A stretch of DNA of 64,000 nt from Cerioporus squamosus (GCA_022592435.1 JABYQS010000018.1:186001-250000), one strand, 5' to 3'; counted from the stretch's first letter, positions 25,897-37,849 are shown. Notes: generated from the letters alone by a model not told the origin. Numbers and translations are program-made.

Positions 25897-28800
25897 ATGG
25901 CAAGCAATCAGCCGCCTGCGTCTCCTCCGGCTTCAGTTCGCATCGACGAGGAGAAGCTCGAGGAGGGCCCGAGTCGTGCACGGGACTCCGCTCTCTCCGA
26001 GGGCACCTTCTACCAGTCGCAGGTCTCGGGCAAGCCTGTCCGAAAGCACTTCTTCTCCCCACCCGATGGTGCCCTTGCAGAAGCTGTGAACCGGGACGCC
26101 GACAACGTCGAGTTCACCGAGGTGGAAGAGGTACGAACCAAGCGTCGTTCGGCCGAGCTTCAGTGCTGACTTTGCTGCAGAAAGCCGTCCGACGGAAGAT
26201 CGACTTGCGTGTCTTGTCTCTCGTCGTGGCGAGTTATATCTGTACGTCTTCCTAACGTCATCAGGTATCTTTCGCAGCTAATTCTGACTCTCCTCCCATC
26301 ACAGTCAATCAGTTCGGTATGTGAATCTAGCACGCTCTTACAGATAGCGACCGCGTTTATTGATGCAATGTCTGAATATAGATCGTACCAACATGTGGGT
26401 GTTTACGACGCGACTACTGCTGCATTCTTTCTTCCCGAGGCAGTCGAATGCGTCGCAAGTCTACAGGGATGGGCACCTACAGGGATGGGCACCGAGCTCT
26501 CCGACCGACCGCGTAAAGGTCTGACAACATTGCCTCGCTCTGATCGAGGTGCGGTGTCAGCAGCCAGAGAGCCTCGAAGGCTCTCTGGCTGTCTTCGTTC
26601 TCTGGAATCCCGACTACGACCGACGCGATTACTCTATTGTTGCGGGAGCAGTCGACTGCGTCGTAGGTCTGTCAGGATGGGCGGGCTTTCCGGCCTCTCG
26701 TTTTGCATGCCGGCGAGCGAACCTGCCCCTGAACCATGTTCTCGCGCGGGGGTAGTCAAAGCGGATTCTGCCACCCGAGTCGTCCCTCGAATCGTCAACG
26801 TTGCCTCTAGTATCAGATCCAGGCTGCGGCGTGAGGGTACTAATAGAGGTAGTCAAGAGTTAACTGGTTCGAGGACGATTCGCGAAACGACTCGGGATGC
26901 GATTCCCATAGTCGATCTCCATTCTCAAGCCCCTCGAGTCTTTCCTCTACCCCTCATTCCCACCAAGTACGGACTTAGAGTCTCGTCGGGAGCCTCGTCG
27001 ACATCGCTTGCGAACGCTGCGGGAACCGTTGCAAACAGTCCTTCAGAGGGGTGGTCAAAGTCGGAGTCGATTCTGAGGCGATTCGAGGGTGCGAGCTGGA
27101 CGTGCCCAGAATGGCCGGGAAATCTTCGACTTGGACTACCTCTCCTAAGGAAGATGATCCAAGAGGCAGTGGTGGACAGCCCTCAACAAACACCCTTGTG
27201 GCCGGCTTTGAGAGCGCACGGGACTGCTGCTCACGAGTTCCGGAAGCGTCCTACTGAGCGTTGGTGCGAAGGCCGATAGCTAACTGCTTTCGCGATCCAC
27301 AGCGGAAACGCCCACGTTCTCAAGGCGTTCAACAACAACTTTGGCATCACGAACAACAACAAGTGGACGCTCGCGCTCAGCATCTTCTATGTCGGATACT
27401 GTGAGTCTTCTCTGCCTAGTCCGCAGCTTGAACGTGACGACTGATGGATTGCGCACCGATAGGCCTTCTGGAGATGCCGGCCAACGTCCTCCAGAGACAC
27501 ATCGGGGCGAACCGCTTGTACGTCCCCTGCCTATTGTAACGGAGGTCGAGGGCTGACAGAAGCATTTCTAGCTTCTTCCTCTCCCTGCTATTCTGGGGTG
27601 TCTCGTCCTTGTCCTTCGTATATGCGAAGGGTTATGCTGGGCTCCTTGTTCTCCGGTGCGCTTCGGATTCTTAATCGCAGAAGAGCACTCCAAGCTCACG
27701 GGTCACTGGCACGTCAGGGTGCTCCTTGGTATCGGCGAGGCTGGCTACTACGCCGGGATGATCTACTACCTGTCATTCTGGTACAAGAGGTGAGTGACAT
27801 GTGCCGATATACGCAATTGTATACTGACCTCCCGGCAGATCGGAGCTCGCGTTGCGGATTAGGTGCGCAGAGTTCTGGTAAACAACTGGCACCCGCAGTG
27901 CTGACGTTTCTTGTCCGTGTGCAGTCTTTGCATGACTGGTACACTGCCCGGTGCTATCGGAGTACGCGGCTTTCTTGACCGGCTCTTGATGGAGTTCTTA
28001 CCTGTGATCAGGGCCTGCTCGCCTTCGGCCTCGTCCGCATTGAGACACCTGTCTTGACGGGGTAAGTACGACACTTGCATGCATCGATCCTCTCAACGCT
28101 CACCGAGTCCCGACCCGCCCAGATGGCAGTTCCTCTTCCTCGTGAGTACCTTCTCGACGGATTCAAGACCATCCACTGAACCGACGGTAGATTGAGGCTA
28201 TCCCGACGATCATCATGGCGTTCATGATCCTGCTCTTCCTCCCGTCCTTCCCGTTCTCGAACTCCTTCCTGACCCCGCGCGAGAAGGCGATCGCTCAGGC
28301 GCGCGTGAACCGCGACCACCGCCCGCAGTCGCACGGCGGCATGACCGGCTGGCAGGGCTTCAAAGCCATCGTGAATGACGTGCACGCATGGCTGCTCATG
28401 ATCGTCTACGCTAGCTGTAAGCACACGTCTGCGCATCGTCTGTGCATCCCATAGCTGAGCAGGTGTCCCCCAGTCAACGTCGGCGTCGCGACGATCTCGT
28501 ACTTCCTGCCCACGGTAGGTGTTCTCCACTCCTCGCACTCGCGTCCCCTCGCTGAGACCCCTCCCGCAGCTGATCAACGAGCTCGGGTTCACGCCGCTCG
28601 CGTCGCAAGGCCTCACCGTAGCGCCCTACGCCGCGGGCTGGTTCATGGTCGTCTTCCAGGCGCTGCACTCGGACCGCACGCGCGACCGCGGGTACCACAT
28701 CATGCTCTCGACGGCGATCTCGTGCGTGGGATACATCGTGCTCGCCGCGCTCGCGACGCGCGGGAACAGCGCGAACATGATCGGGGGCCGGTACTTTGCG

Positions 28801-29320
28801 CTCTTCCTCGTCGTGGGCGGGAACTACAGCCTGTTCCCGCTCGTGATGAGCTGGGCGGCGAACGTGTTCTCGCCGACGTCGAAGCGCGGCGTCGGGACGG
28901 CGTTCATCGTGTCGATCTCGAACTGCGTGTCGATGTGAGTGGTGGTGCTCGCTGCTCGCTGCTCGTGTGCCATTGCAGTGTGTTGACTGACGTTCCTCTG
29001 CCTGCAGCGCGTCGCCGCAGATCTACTTCGATGCGGAGGATAACTTCCAGAAGGGGCACGCGATCGCTGCTGGGTGAGCTTGGTCTTTTGATGTTGGCTT
29101 GTCGTGCACGTCCGGGGGTTTCTGACAGGTATCTCTTGCCAGATGTCTGTTCGCGTCGTTCATGGCCGCCTTCCTCCTCCGGACGCGTCTCGCGCGCATG
29201 AACAGGCAGAACGCGGAGATAGTCCGGGCGATGTCCCAGGATGAGCGGGATGAGAAGGCTGCGGGGTCGAAGAACCAGGAGATCCACGATAACGACCCGC
29301 GCTATGTCTTCATGACTTGA
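25897..29320 (+). CDS. Dal5-family MFS transporter, copy B, full length
   Basis: Same family and exon plan as copy A: plasma-membrane organic anion symporter of the allantoate/pantothenate permease group, substrate not predictable. Start MASNQPPASPPASVRIDEEK. The loop FNQFDRTNIGNAHVLKAF is assembled from exons including a 12-nt (26305-26316) and a 13-nt (26382-26394) micro-exon. Membrane segments include WTLALSIFYVGYC, FFFLSLLFWGVSSLSFVYA, IEAIPTIIMAFMILLFLP and YFALFLVVGGNYSLFPLV. The last exon gives CLFASFMAAFLLRTRLARM and a charged tail ending DNDPRYVFMT (stop 29318-29320), as expected for this family. No frameshift or stop was found. An N-terminal cytosolic segment of about 90 residues precedes the first helix. 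Confidence 0.85.
26395..27302 (+). other. Oversized intron (908 nt) in transporter copy B
   Basis: Counterpart of 15846-16737. It has the same donor, acceptor, internal repeats and hairpin, plus a 16-bp tandem duplication that accounts for the length difference. A 356-codon frame (26209-27279) runs through upstream exons and most of this intron. Since it overlaps the well-supported transporter exons in another frame and has no family match, I do not call it a gene. Confidence 0.7.
26562..26590. repeat. Perfect hairpin in the copy B intron
   Basis: Identical to the hairpin at 15997-16025: 12-bp stem AGCCAGAGAGCC and loop TCGAA. Confidence 0.85.
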
Positions 29321-29630
29321 GACGGCAGGGAGATGCGAGGAGATATGAACCTACAATGTACAGTGTACGATGTACGATGACTGCATGCAATCCGTATCAG
29401 GAGCTGCTGCATACGATGTCCTCATGGTCGTAGTGGGGAGACTCTCGTATCGACTACAAGGTCGCCGGCGCCGACCATGTTAGTGGCTCGGAACAAGGCT
29501 CAGACCTCGGCGGTCTCGAGACGAATATTGACATTAGGAGCGAGCAAGTGAGGGTATATGTACCTGCAGAAAGTCCTATGTGCACGACCAAGCAAAGCAA
29601 CAATCCGAGCATGCACACCACTCGCACGCA

Positions 29631-30655
29631 TCATGACATGACGCCAAACACAAACGCCGTCAACGCCATCGCAACGACGCCGACGGCGAGGTTCGACTGC
29701 GCAGCGAGCGCACCGTTGCCGTTCCCACCGGCCGCCGCGCCGCTCGTAGTCGACGGCGCCGCCGATTGCGTGCCAGTCGTCTGCGTGATCGTGCTCTGCG
29801 AACTGCTCGTCCCGGCCGCCCCTGAGCCCGAGCCCGTCGTCGTTGGGTCCGAGTCAGTCACAGTAGTCGCCCCTCCAGAGCTCGTGGGCGCACTCGAGCC
29901 GCTCACACTCGTCGAACTAGAGCTTGCGGTTGCCGAGGCGGTACCACTGGATGTGGCACTGGCAGCCCCGCCTCCGAGGTAACTGGGTGCCGCGACAGCC
30001 TTGGACGGGTCTGTGAGTGCGCCTACGCCCCACGGGATCTTCTGCCCGTCAGGCTGCGTGTCGTTCGCGGGCGGCGTGGTAGAGCCGTCTGCGGCAGCGA
30101 TCGTGAAGCGCGTCGTCCAGGTGAGGTTCTTGGGCGCTGCGGGCGATGAGAACTGGTAGAAGTAGATCGCAGAGTTGGGCGTGACCTGGTCCGGCGCATC
30201 AGAATCAGCATCGCTAAGTGTGTCTTCTGTGCAGGTGCACCGCAGGCAATAAGTATCGCGCTCACGTCAGGGCAGGGATAGCTGTACGAGGTCTTGGTCG
30301 CATCGGTGCCGTCAAACGTCGTGACAGCTGCATGGCGCGACGAACCTGTCAGCACTGGGCGCGAACGTCGGTGGGACATGGCATTGGGCGGTCACTTACT
30401 TGTGATGTGGACCATGTTCCAATTGTCTCCGGACATGAGCTCGACGTTCGTCTCCTTCCAGAGACCTGATGGATCTGGGTTCCATGAGAGCGTGCAGTTT
30501 GTGCCTTCCTTGAAGACGTCGCTAGGCCCGGGCGCGGTGGGAACGATCCCAGGAACAACGTCCTGTGCTACCGCTAGGACGGGCTTCCCGGTGAGGCTCT
30601 GCGTGCTGCTATGACCGGCGAGGACGCCCGCAAAGAGGTGGTTGAAGCCCTTCAT
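29631..30655 (-). CDS. Kre9/KNH-type Ser/Thr-rich GPI-anchored cell-surface protein
   Basis: Predicted secreted wall or membrane protein; the family is linked to beta-glucan assembly in yeasts, but its role here is unknown. The start ATG 30655 gives a hydrophobic leader (MKGFNHLFAGVLAG), possibly refined by a small intron before PVLAVAQDVV. The beta-sandwich domain shows the usual pattern (DVFKEGTNCTLSWNPDPSG, TNVELMSGDNWNMVHIT, then after two introns SYPCPDV and IYFYQFSSPAAPKNLTWTT). A long Ser/Thr/Ala stalk follows (about 29980-29720). The C-terminus NLAVGVVAMALTAFVFGVMS is a typical GPI-attachment hydrophobic tail (stop 29631-29633). Intron positions near 30210-30390 are approximate. Confidence 0.75.
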
Positions 30656-31705
30656 CTCTGGTTGGGGTAATGTGTATCTGAGGATTCATGTCAGCATACT
30701 GACTGAAAATCTTGAAATCCACCGATACTCACAAATTATAGGAGGAAGACCAGTAAGTAGTCGGTCGGTCGGTAGGTGGGAGTCCAAGAGAAAAACGACA
30801 CAACCGGGAGGCGAAAGGCAAGGTGAAGGAAGGACGTTCCGGAGGTGCTGATCGCAAGAGCTAGAGGTCGGTAGCGACGCTCTGTCTTTGCTTTTGTATG
30901 CGATCTCGAGCGGCCATCGAAAGCCTTGCCTGTGAACACAGCCCCCTGCATATTGGCCGACCGCCACGCCGATCAAATTTTCATATGATGAGGTGCATCC
31001 GCGAACCGACAATCTGGGCGATCAAAGTTGCTGCCCACGCAACACAGCGTAGCCCTGGCAAATTCAGATCTGCAGACCCCGGGTGCCCAATGACTCCGAG
31101 TCGGTGATGTCGATGGCAGCAACCTTGAATAGATCCTCCCTCTCGAGCTCGACGCAAACCTTGGTACCTCAACATGAGTGCCATACAGTGTCCGTCGCGA
31201 AAGTACTGAGGCTTGTCTCTGCCTGACAACGGGAGACATCCGACGGCGGTGACATAGCCACAGGTGCAACTTGAAGACTGCGGTGTTTTGATCGAACAAG
31301 CTGCGAGCACTCCGATAACTTGCGACCGTCATATCGCCATTCTTGACCCGCTTCGTGGACACCGGCTAGGCTCGCAGTGCCAGCCTCTAGTTACTCGTAC
31401 CTCCTATTAGAGGCTGGTATAACTTACCGAGGGGGGTGCGCTGGGTCGTACGATGCCATACCTCTAGATCGAGCATTCGGACACCTCCTCCGTGGGTCGA
31501 GCACGCTTGCACATTGGCTTGACTCAGCTTCTTTGTGACGGCATATCAATCCGTGGACTTTGTGAAGCAGGTCCCAGCAAGCTCTTCGTACACTAGGGAC
31601 GTGCAATCGTGATACGTGAGTTTTGTGAAGATACGTGTCGCTTCAAGACAGATAGCTCAATCATCCCCTCTACAGGGCCCGACGGGTTTGCGCAGCTGGA
31701 TCAAC
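30656..31705. other. Intergenic region, no supported gene
   Basis: 1.05 kb upstream of both the GPI-protein gene (-) and the MBOAT gene (+). A 129-codon minus-strand frame at 30985-31362 has no family resemblance or splice partners, and I do not accept it as a gene. Otherwise nothing recognised. Confidence 0.5.
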
Positions 31706-33153
31706 ATGGCAGATGCGAAGACTGTCGTCGTCGGGGCACGGGAGCCATTCAATGTGCTTACCCAGCTTCTCCTCCCGGAGGTGGCATTACCTGTCCTGAT
31801 TGCAGCCAGGCTGCCGTTCTCTGTGAAAGCATCTCTATCTCTTGCCTTGCTCGGCAGCATCCTCCACACCTTCCTTACCGCCACGACAGGAGTCGCCGTC
31901 AACGACTATGCGCTCGGAAGCGCGGTGCTGGGGAACACGTTCTTCAACGTCCTGTTGCTCGTCTGGCTCACTGATCCCATGGAGTCATTCCGCTATGTGC
32001 GGGACACAGACCCATCCTCGTTGGCGTCCAGATCGTTCCTCGCGAGGGTCTACAACTCGCTCTGCATCATCCGGAACTACCGCCTCATCGGCTGGAACGT
32101 GCAGGTACTCCAATATACCGTGTCTAATCTCTCGCCTTTCACTTTTTCTGACCATGTGCCACGTCAGACAGCCAACGTCCCGCCTCCCTTCAAGGGCACA
32201 CGCGCTCAGTTCCTGCTCCGCCGATTCCTACAATTTCTCTGGAGCTTTGCCCTCACCGATCTCACCGAGTCCCACGTCTACCCGTACTACCATCTGTACG
32301 TCCCCGGACCTACGGATCCACCATTGCCGACAGGCTTCAACGGATTTTTCCTGCGTTCCTGGAACCTGTTTGTATGGCTAGCAATGACCTATGCCATCCT
32401 CAAAATGTACTACGAAGCCGCGTCGCTGGTCGCAGTCGGACTAGGGTTGGGACGCCCAGAAGACTGGCCAGACATGTTCGGCAACTGGTCGGACGCCTAT
32501 ACCCTGCGCCGATTGTGGGGGTGAGTACATGCACACTCCATCTGATCGTGACGCTCATTGCTGTCCATGTAGACGCACTTGGCACCAGAACCTCCGTCGC
32601 GTACGTGCTCCTCTTCTCCTGACGGTCGCATACAACTCAGCAATTCCTCCTTTAGCACTTCTCGTACTGGGGCAAGCTCACCGTCCGTGCCCTCCACATC
32701 CCGCGCGGCACTTGGCTCTCCTCACAGGTGCAGGTCTACACCGCGTTCATCCTCTCCGCGTTCATTCACTCCACCGGCGACCTCATGCTCGGCACGCAAC
32801 ACTTTGGCCGCTCGTTCCCGTTCTTCCTCGCCAACGCCGTCGCGATCACATTCGAGGATGCTATCATCACACTCGGGAAGTCGCTGGGGATAGGGACGAA
32901 GGGGCCGACGCGCGTGATGAGGCTGGTGGGCTACGCCTGGGTCGTGCTTTGGGTGCGGTTCTCTGCCCCGATGTACGTCGACTGGATGTTCGAGTCGGGC
33001 GTCGTGGAGAACCCCGTGTTACCGTTCTCTCCGACGAGGAGCCTGGTTGTGCCGTGGCTGTACGTAGCCTCCTTGTACCTCCCGCGCGTTCCGTCACTAA
33101 CGGTTTTGTCTAGCAAACGCGTTCTAGGGAGTGCTAGTTTATCATGGCGTTGA
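31706..33153 (+). CDS. MBOAT wax-synthase-like acyltransferase, multi-pass membrane protein
   Basis: Probable membrane-bound O-acyltransferase of the fungal wax-synthase/terpenoid-acetyltransferase type; acceptor unknown. The start ATG 31706 (MADAKTVVVGAREPFNVL) was chosen as the first codon before continuous coding. Exons: 31706-32104, 32168-32520, 32573-32600 (28 nt) and 32656-33153. The family blocks are TLRRLWGRTWHQNLRRHFSY, split across the small third exon, and VYTAFILSAFIHSTGD, whose His is the expected catalytic residue. Several hydrophobic helices flank these (VALPVLIAARLPF, NTFFNVLLLVWLT, NLFVWLAMTYAILKMY). The C-terminal portion after 33060 is less typical and may hide another splice. 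No neighbouring terpene cyclase or P450 is present. Confidence 0.78.
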
Positions 33154-33455
33154 GCAGCATCCACCTCGCGTGCCTTACAGGTCGTGGTACTCATGCCGCT
33201 CATTCCCCAAGTTGTAGCAAACTACATAATACATATGGCGGGATGTAGCAGCATACGACAACGACAGCGATCTGGTTGATGACCTTGCACAGGCTTGTGA
33301 AGTATCCTTCGGTTCTGCTTCAGCACGGCAAGCTTCTCCACGATCACGTCGAACAGCCTGAGGCCAAAAGTGGACAAGACCGCCACCGTGGTGCGTCGAT
33401 TCAAGAAACAATACTCGCACATGTGCCTCTTGGTACCCGCGACTGTCCGCTGCCT

Positions 33456-35137
33456 TCAACCCCAGAGGTGGAGCATTTGGTTCGCCTCACCGCCCAGATA
33501 CCGCTCACCCTTGACCTCGTTCTTCGCCATGACGTCCGCAATCTCATCAAGTTCGGCCTTCGTCAGCTCGATGTCTCCCGCAGCAAGATTCTCGAGCGTG
33601 CGTGTCGCTCTCCTGTTAATACACGCCATTGTCGATATTATCCTCAGCGAGCATGAGGGGCAGGACTGAGAGGCACTTACGAAGAACCAGGGAGCGGGAT
33701 CATGTGGGGTCCAAGGGAGGCAACCCACGCGATGCTGAGCAGAGCGGGGGTGATGCCTTCCCTCGCCGCGATAGCCTTGAGGCCTTCGGTGATGGCAAGA
33801 TTGGCCTTCAGGTTCTGTGGGGATGTCCAGGATTCGGTCGACAGCCTGTCTATTGGGAGCAAACGGGAAGAAAGGCACGGACCTCTTCTTGGAACTGAGA
33901 GAGGCGGAGGCGGAAATCTCCCTCTGCGAACTGGTAAGTCGACGGTGCATCGTTCTTCCCTCCGAGCACTGACCTGGGAGGTCGTCGCGGGTCTTGAAGG
34001 TATCTGTCGAGAGACCTCTGCCGAGTGGCCTGCACGGTGATGGACGGTGTTGTAGTCAATGGGCAACGCCTATGAACGACAAGGTGTGCACATACGAGTA
34101 CGCAAGGACGGGGATGCCGAGCTCCCTGGCTGTCGCGATGACTGTCATGAGGCACAGGGATCAGGACAACAGCTCCCTGATTCTCGAGCAGTATAACGGA
34201 CCTTTCTTGGTCTCTTCCTCGTATGACCACAAACTGACCTCAATCTCGACAGCAGCGATAGGGTGGATCTGCGACAGGTCAGCCCCTAGCCACTCAGCAG
34301 TAAGTCGACGGTGGTACCTCGTTCGCCTTGCGCAGGGTCTCCGCACGACACTCAGACATCCCGATGTGGTCGAACTTCCCTTCGTTCTTCAGCTCGACAA
34401 GCGTCTTCATCGCCTCTTCAAGATACACGTTGGGGGCGACGCGCGCCGTCTCGAACAGATCGACCTTCTTGGTCCCACGCAGGGCCGCATTGATGGTGTC
34501 GATGCTGCGCCGCAAGTTCTCCGGGCTGCATGTAGACGTCAGACAGGGCTGGACATGCGAGCGAATGATGCCGCACTCACGAGGAATCAAAGACCATGGC
34601 TTTGGGCTTCGTGCCTCCCTGTGAGTATTGCGATTCATGAGAACAATGTTGGCATGACAGGAAGATAATGAAGTCGACCCGACCTTGACGGAGAGGAACG
34701 TCTTCTCTGCGTAGTCAGGGTACTTCTCGAAGAACCTAGACAACAGCTTAAGGTTGCCCGTGCCAAGATCGGGAGCGTAGAACTCCGCTGTATATATCTC
34801 AGGGCGTGAGGTGGTCTCCTCATTGCGCACATACGCTGGAAAGACTCACCGCTGTTCAGGAACATCTTGACACCAGGCGGCAAGGCATCGACACCTGCCT
34901 TGATTGCTTCGAAAGCTTGTTCCTCGCTGGCTGTGAACCTGCCCGGTCACAGTCATGAGCAACGAGGATCGAATAACGAGGACTAGACCGCACCCCATCC
35001 TCATGAGCCCGTGCTATGTCGGTATGATCAGCTTGCACTCGTATCGACCTTGAGTGGGTCAAAAGGGAACTCACAGCAACTTTGGCGACAGTGATGCCTG
35101 ACGCCGTACCGCCGAGCTTGACAGTGTTAACGACCAT
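33456..35137 (-). CDS. Aldo/keto reductase, pyridoxal-reductase-like
   Basis: NADPH-dependent cytosolic oxidoreductase, closest in pattern to fungal pyridoxine 4-dehydrogenase (YPR127W-like) proteins. The start ATG 35137 gives MVVNTVKLGGTASGITVAKV. The second exon holds HGLMRMG. Then come EEQAFEAIKAGVDALPPGVK, FLNSGEFYAPDLGTGNLKLL (joined across an intron near 34855), SVDLFETAR-like (KKVDLFETARVAPNVYLEEA) and EGKFDHIGMSECRAETLRK. Later blocks are IAAVEIEVSLWSYE, ELGIPVLAYS with a following Gly-rich segment, and LLSIAWVASLGPHMIPLPGS. The end is LGGEANQMLHLWG (stop 33456-33458). Eight or so short introns. Order and spacing match a complete barrel. Substrate assignment is by family only. Confidence 0.85.
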
Positions 35138-36207
35138 GGTGTAACGAAGAGGATGTGGGGGCCCCGAGCAGTGTTCAATGATCTACTTGCCGGCTCTCGA
35201 GAGAAAGGTTATACATATATCGGAGTCCCGAGTGGGTCGACATCGACATCGGCATGACCGCGTAGACTTGCATGGTAGGTCGACGCGTCACGGCGGCAGG
35301 TGATGGTACCGAATGCTGCAGCAACAGGCTTGGGTTCAGCGACTGCTTGAAGGCTAGCAATATATCTTGAAACGTGGCTTGACGTCTTCTCCGGAGGCAA
35401 GTGGCCGCTCCGAAGGTATGCATCATCTTAGCGGCGTACAGTTGTGAGTCGTTGGAAGCGCAGAATGGAACGTGAGTAGCCGTTGTGAGGATCTATCTCG
35501 TCGTGGTCGCGTACTGCTGTGCGGTCGGTGAGAGTGATGCAGCTCGGGTACTTACCAATTCATAACTTCCAAGTTACTATGTAAGATGGCTGCATAAGCG
35601 GTAGTCTGGAGCGTCTCGTAGTAGCGTCCAATACATACCTCTCAGACCTGGCCCAACACCTTCAAACTGTCTTGCATTGTATGGCTCAGTCTCCGTCGGG
35701 CACGCAACCATTCGATCTGACAAGTGGATAGATCCTAAGCGTGATATATAAAGGGCTTCGAGCGGCTCAAGCGGACCAGCATTCTGACCTCTCGCAAACT
35801 CATGCGCAGTAGCCTGAAAAGTTGTCAGGGTAAAGTAAGTGAGTAGGGGGGCTGTGGACGTTGACAGAACTTGGCAAAGCGCGAACCTCGGATCGCGGCG
35901 TACTTCAAGACAAGGAGCCACGTGACCGTGTCTGCCTGACGACTGCGACGCGGCGAAAGGGCCGCCAACAGCGTTGTGCTTCCACTGCATCTTAGCCATC
36001 TTGACCGTCCGTCGTGTGCATGCAGTGATACATCCCGACTTCCAGCCTTCTCGCCTCTCCGACCCCACGCTCCCTCCTTACACTCCTTACGCCCCTGTCC
36101 TCGTCTCCTGGCACTGTCGGACGACCTCGTTAAGTTGTAACACAGCTCACTTTCCACCCGCACGACGCAGGCGCAACCCTTTGTCCTCAAACTTCTTCGG
36201 AACCGCT
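35138..36207. other. Divergent intergenic region with a doubtful small gene
   Basis: 1.07 kb upstream of the aldo/keto reductase (-) and the second GPI-protein gene (+). The last 160 bases before 36208 are pyrimidine-rich, as in fungal promoters. The only candidate gene is the minus-strand frame at 35577-36068, given separately. Confidence 0.5.
35577..36068 (-). CDS. Doubtful hypothetical protein
   Basis: An uninterrupted 163-codon frame. Its middle (LLTYFTLTTFQATAHEFARG, then LEPLEALYISRLGS) has a protein-like composition, but there is no recognised domain, signal peptide or membrane segment. It sits in a promoter-like gap. It may be a chance frame or an exon of a small unrecognised gene. 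Confidence 0.22.
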   Translation of the reverse strand: MGSERREGWKSGCITACTRRTVKMAKMQWKHNAVGGPFAASQSSGRHGHVAPCLEVRRDPRFALCQVLSTSTAPLLTYFTLTTFQATAHEFARGQNAGPLEPLEALYISRLGSIHLSDRMVACPTETEPYNARQFEGVGPGLRGMYWTLLRDAPDYRLCSHLT

Positions 36208-37379
36208 ATGAACTCTAGACTCTTCTCTGTGCTGCTCTTGCAGAGCGCTGTGGCTTTGTTGGTGCAGGGAACCATATACGTGCGTTCGAGTTGTCTACCG
36301 CGCAGGACGGACGCAACGGGCTGATGTACGGGAACCTGCGGCAGATTACGAAACCCTCCCCGGCTCGACGTGCAGCGGCGGCAAGTCGTGCACGGTGGAG
36401 TGGCTCGACGACGGCGTCGTCCCGCTTCTGTCCGACATCAGGACTTGCCATGTTGCGCTGTACAATGGGAACCAGGTGCGTTCATCTGTCTCGGTTGGCA
36501 GTGGCTGCGGGGAGATGGATTGTTGAACTGGGGGTTGTCTAGGTTCTCATCCAGCAGATTAGCCCCGTGGACGTCTCGGCGCAGCATGCGTTGACTTTCA
36601 CAGTGCGTTGGATATCTTCTCGTTTCCGTCGTCTTCGCTCACCCCGTCGTCTTACAGCCCGACCCCAATGCGGGACCTAATTCCAGCGGATAGTGAGTCT
36701 CCCATCTGGTCTCTTGGTAGCCATCGTCTCTGCATTCGCATGGCTTCCGCGAAGCGCAAGATTTCCGCAAGTTCTGACCCCTGTCCCCAGTTACATCAAC
36801 TTCACCTCGGTCAACCCCGTCAGCGACTCGACATATTACCAGTTCTCCACCATGTTCACCCTCGATTCCATGACCGGCTCCTTCGGCTCCCCCGTGGCGA
36901 GCGACACCGCCGCGATTCCCGTCCCCTCGACCTTGACAGACGCACCCAGTACCTCCGCCACATCTACATCGACCGTCGGCGGGTCCTCCAGCTCTCCCTC
37001 AAGCGCCCCCGTGTCCTCGTCTTCCGCGGATACCTCCGCCGGCCCGAGCTCTAGCTCCGGTTCCAGCGCGTCCTCGTCGTCAAGCTCCAGCTCTCTCCCC
37101 GGCTCGAGCAGCAGCAGTAGCTCGTCTACCCCCACGACGTCAACTACGCCTTCGACCTCTACCACCGGGGGTGCGTCGAACCCGGCAACGACCCTTACCG
37201 TGCTGGCGACCAGCACCCGTGCAGCTACTAGCGCTCCCGCTGCACCTACCGCGTCGTCATCGTCGTCGTCGATCTCGGGCGGCAGCGCGAACCATGCCTT
37301 GGGCTTGCGGGCGAGTGCTCTCTCTATGCCCCTTGTCCTCTCCTCCGTTATCGTGTTCGCTTTCGGACTGTTGATGTGA
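36208..37379 (+). CDS. Second Kre9/KNH-like Ser-rich GPI-anchored protein
   Basis: Secreted, GPI-anchored cell-surface protein. The start ATG 36208 opens a clear signal peptide (MNSRLFSVLLLQSAVALLVQ). After a junction I could not place exactly (about 36270-36330) the beta-sandwich domain reads ADYETLPGSTCSGGKSCTVE, WLDDGVVPLLSDIRTCHVAL and, after an intron from 36476, VLIQQISPVDVSAQHALTF. Further exons give PDPNAGPNSSGYYINFTSVN. From about 36950 to 37290 the protein is almost pure Ser/Thr/Ala/Pro, a heavily O-glycosylated stalk. The end, LSMPLVLSSVIVFAFGLLM, is the GPI hydrophobic tail (stop 37377-37379). Same architecture as the gene at 29631-30655 but very different in sequence; an old paralogue or family relative. 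Confidence 0.72.
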
Positions 37380-37849
37380 TTGCGTTGCTCTCCCGTTCCC
37401 CATCTTCCATCATCCCTCTCTCCTTCCTCGCGCCGCCCCACCCTCCTCCCTTTCGGTTGCTCCTCCTTAGAGGACAGTTATGTTTACACTGACGCTATGA
37501 CGCTGTGAGTATTTCGGTATGCCCTTTCTTCTGCTCTCCCTTTCTTGGTCTCTTCCGCGCTACCGACTCCAGGATACACCCACTACTGCACATCTTGTGC
37601 CTTCGTCCTTCGGCTCTCCGACGTGCGACACCCTGCCCCCTCCATTCTTCCCTCCGCCACAACCAGGTTTCGGGTCGAGCGACAGACCTTCCAGCGCTAC
37701 CTGTGTATCCCTGGAGCATACATACTTACTCTACTGTCGCGCGTTCTTGTCAATATCGCTTTTCGTATGTACTGCAGGAATGCAGGGACAGATGGTATAG
37801 TCTTTCATGCCATAGCACTGATGATGGGCAGATGAGAGACGTCCTCAAC
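37380..37849. other. Intergenic region before the tRNA gene
   Basis: 470 bases containing the 3' UTR of the GPI-protein gene. CT-rich on the + strand (37500-37680). Nothing else recognised. Confidence 0.5.

Larger units (their letters stand above)
25510..29160 (+). repeat. Segmental duplication, copy B
   Basis: Partner of 14950-18598. Compared with A it has a 16-bp tandem duplication in the long intron (TACAGGGATGGGCACC twice, near 26462-26495), a 4-bp deletion near 27970, and scattered substitutions. Copy B continues into an intact C-terminal exon, so B probably keeps the ancestral right side of the gene. Confidence 0.9.

Noticed and set aside
36836..37441. 201-codon acidic frame on the minus strand
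   Set aside because: Mirror of the Ser/Thr-rich stalk of the + strand GPI protein; GAN codons opposite TCN.
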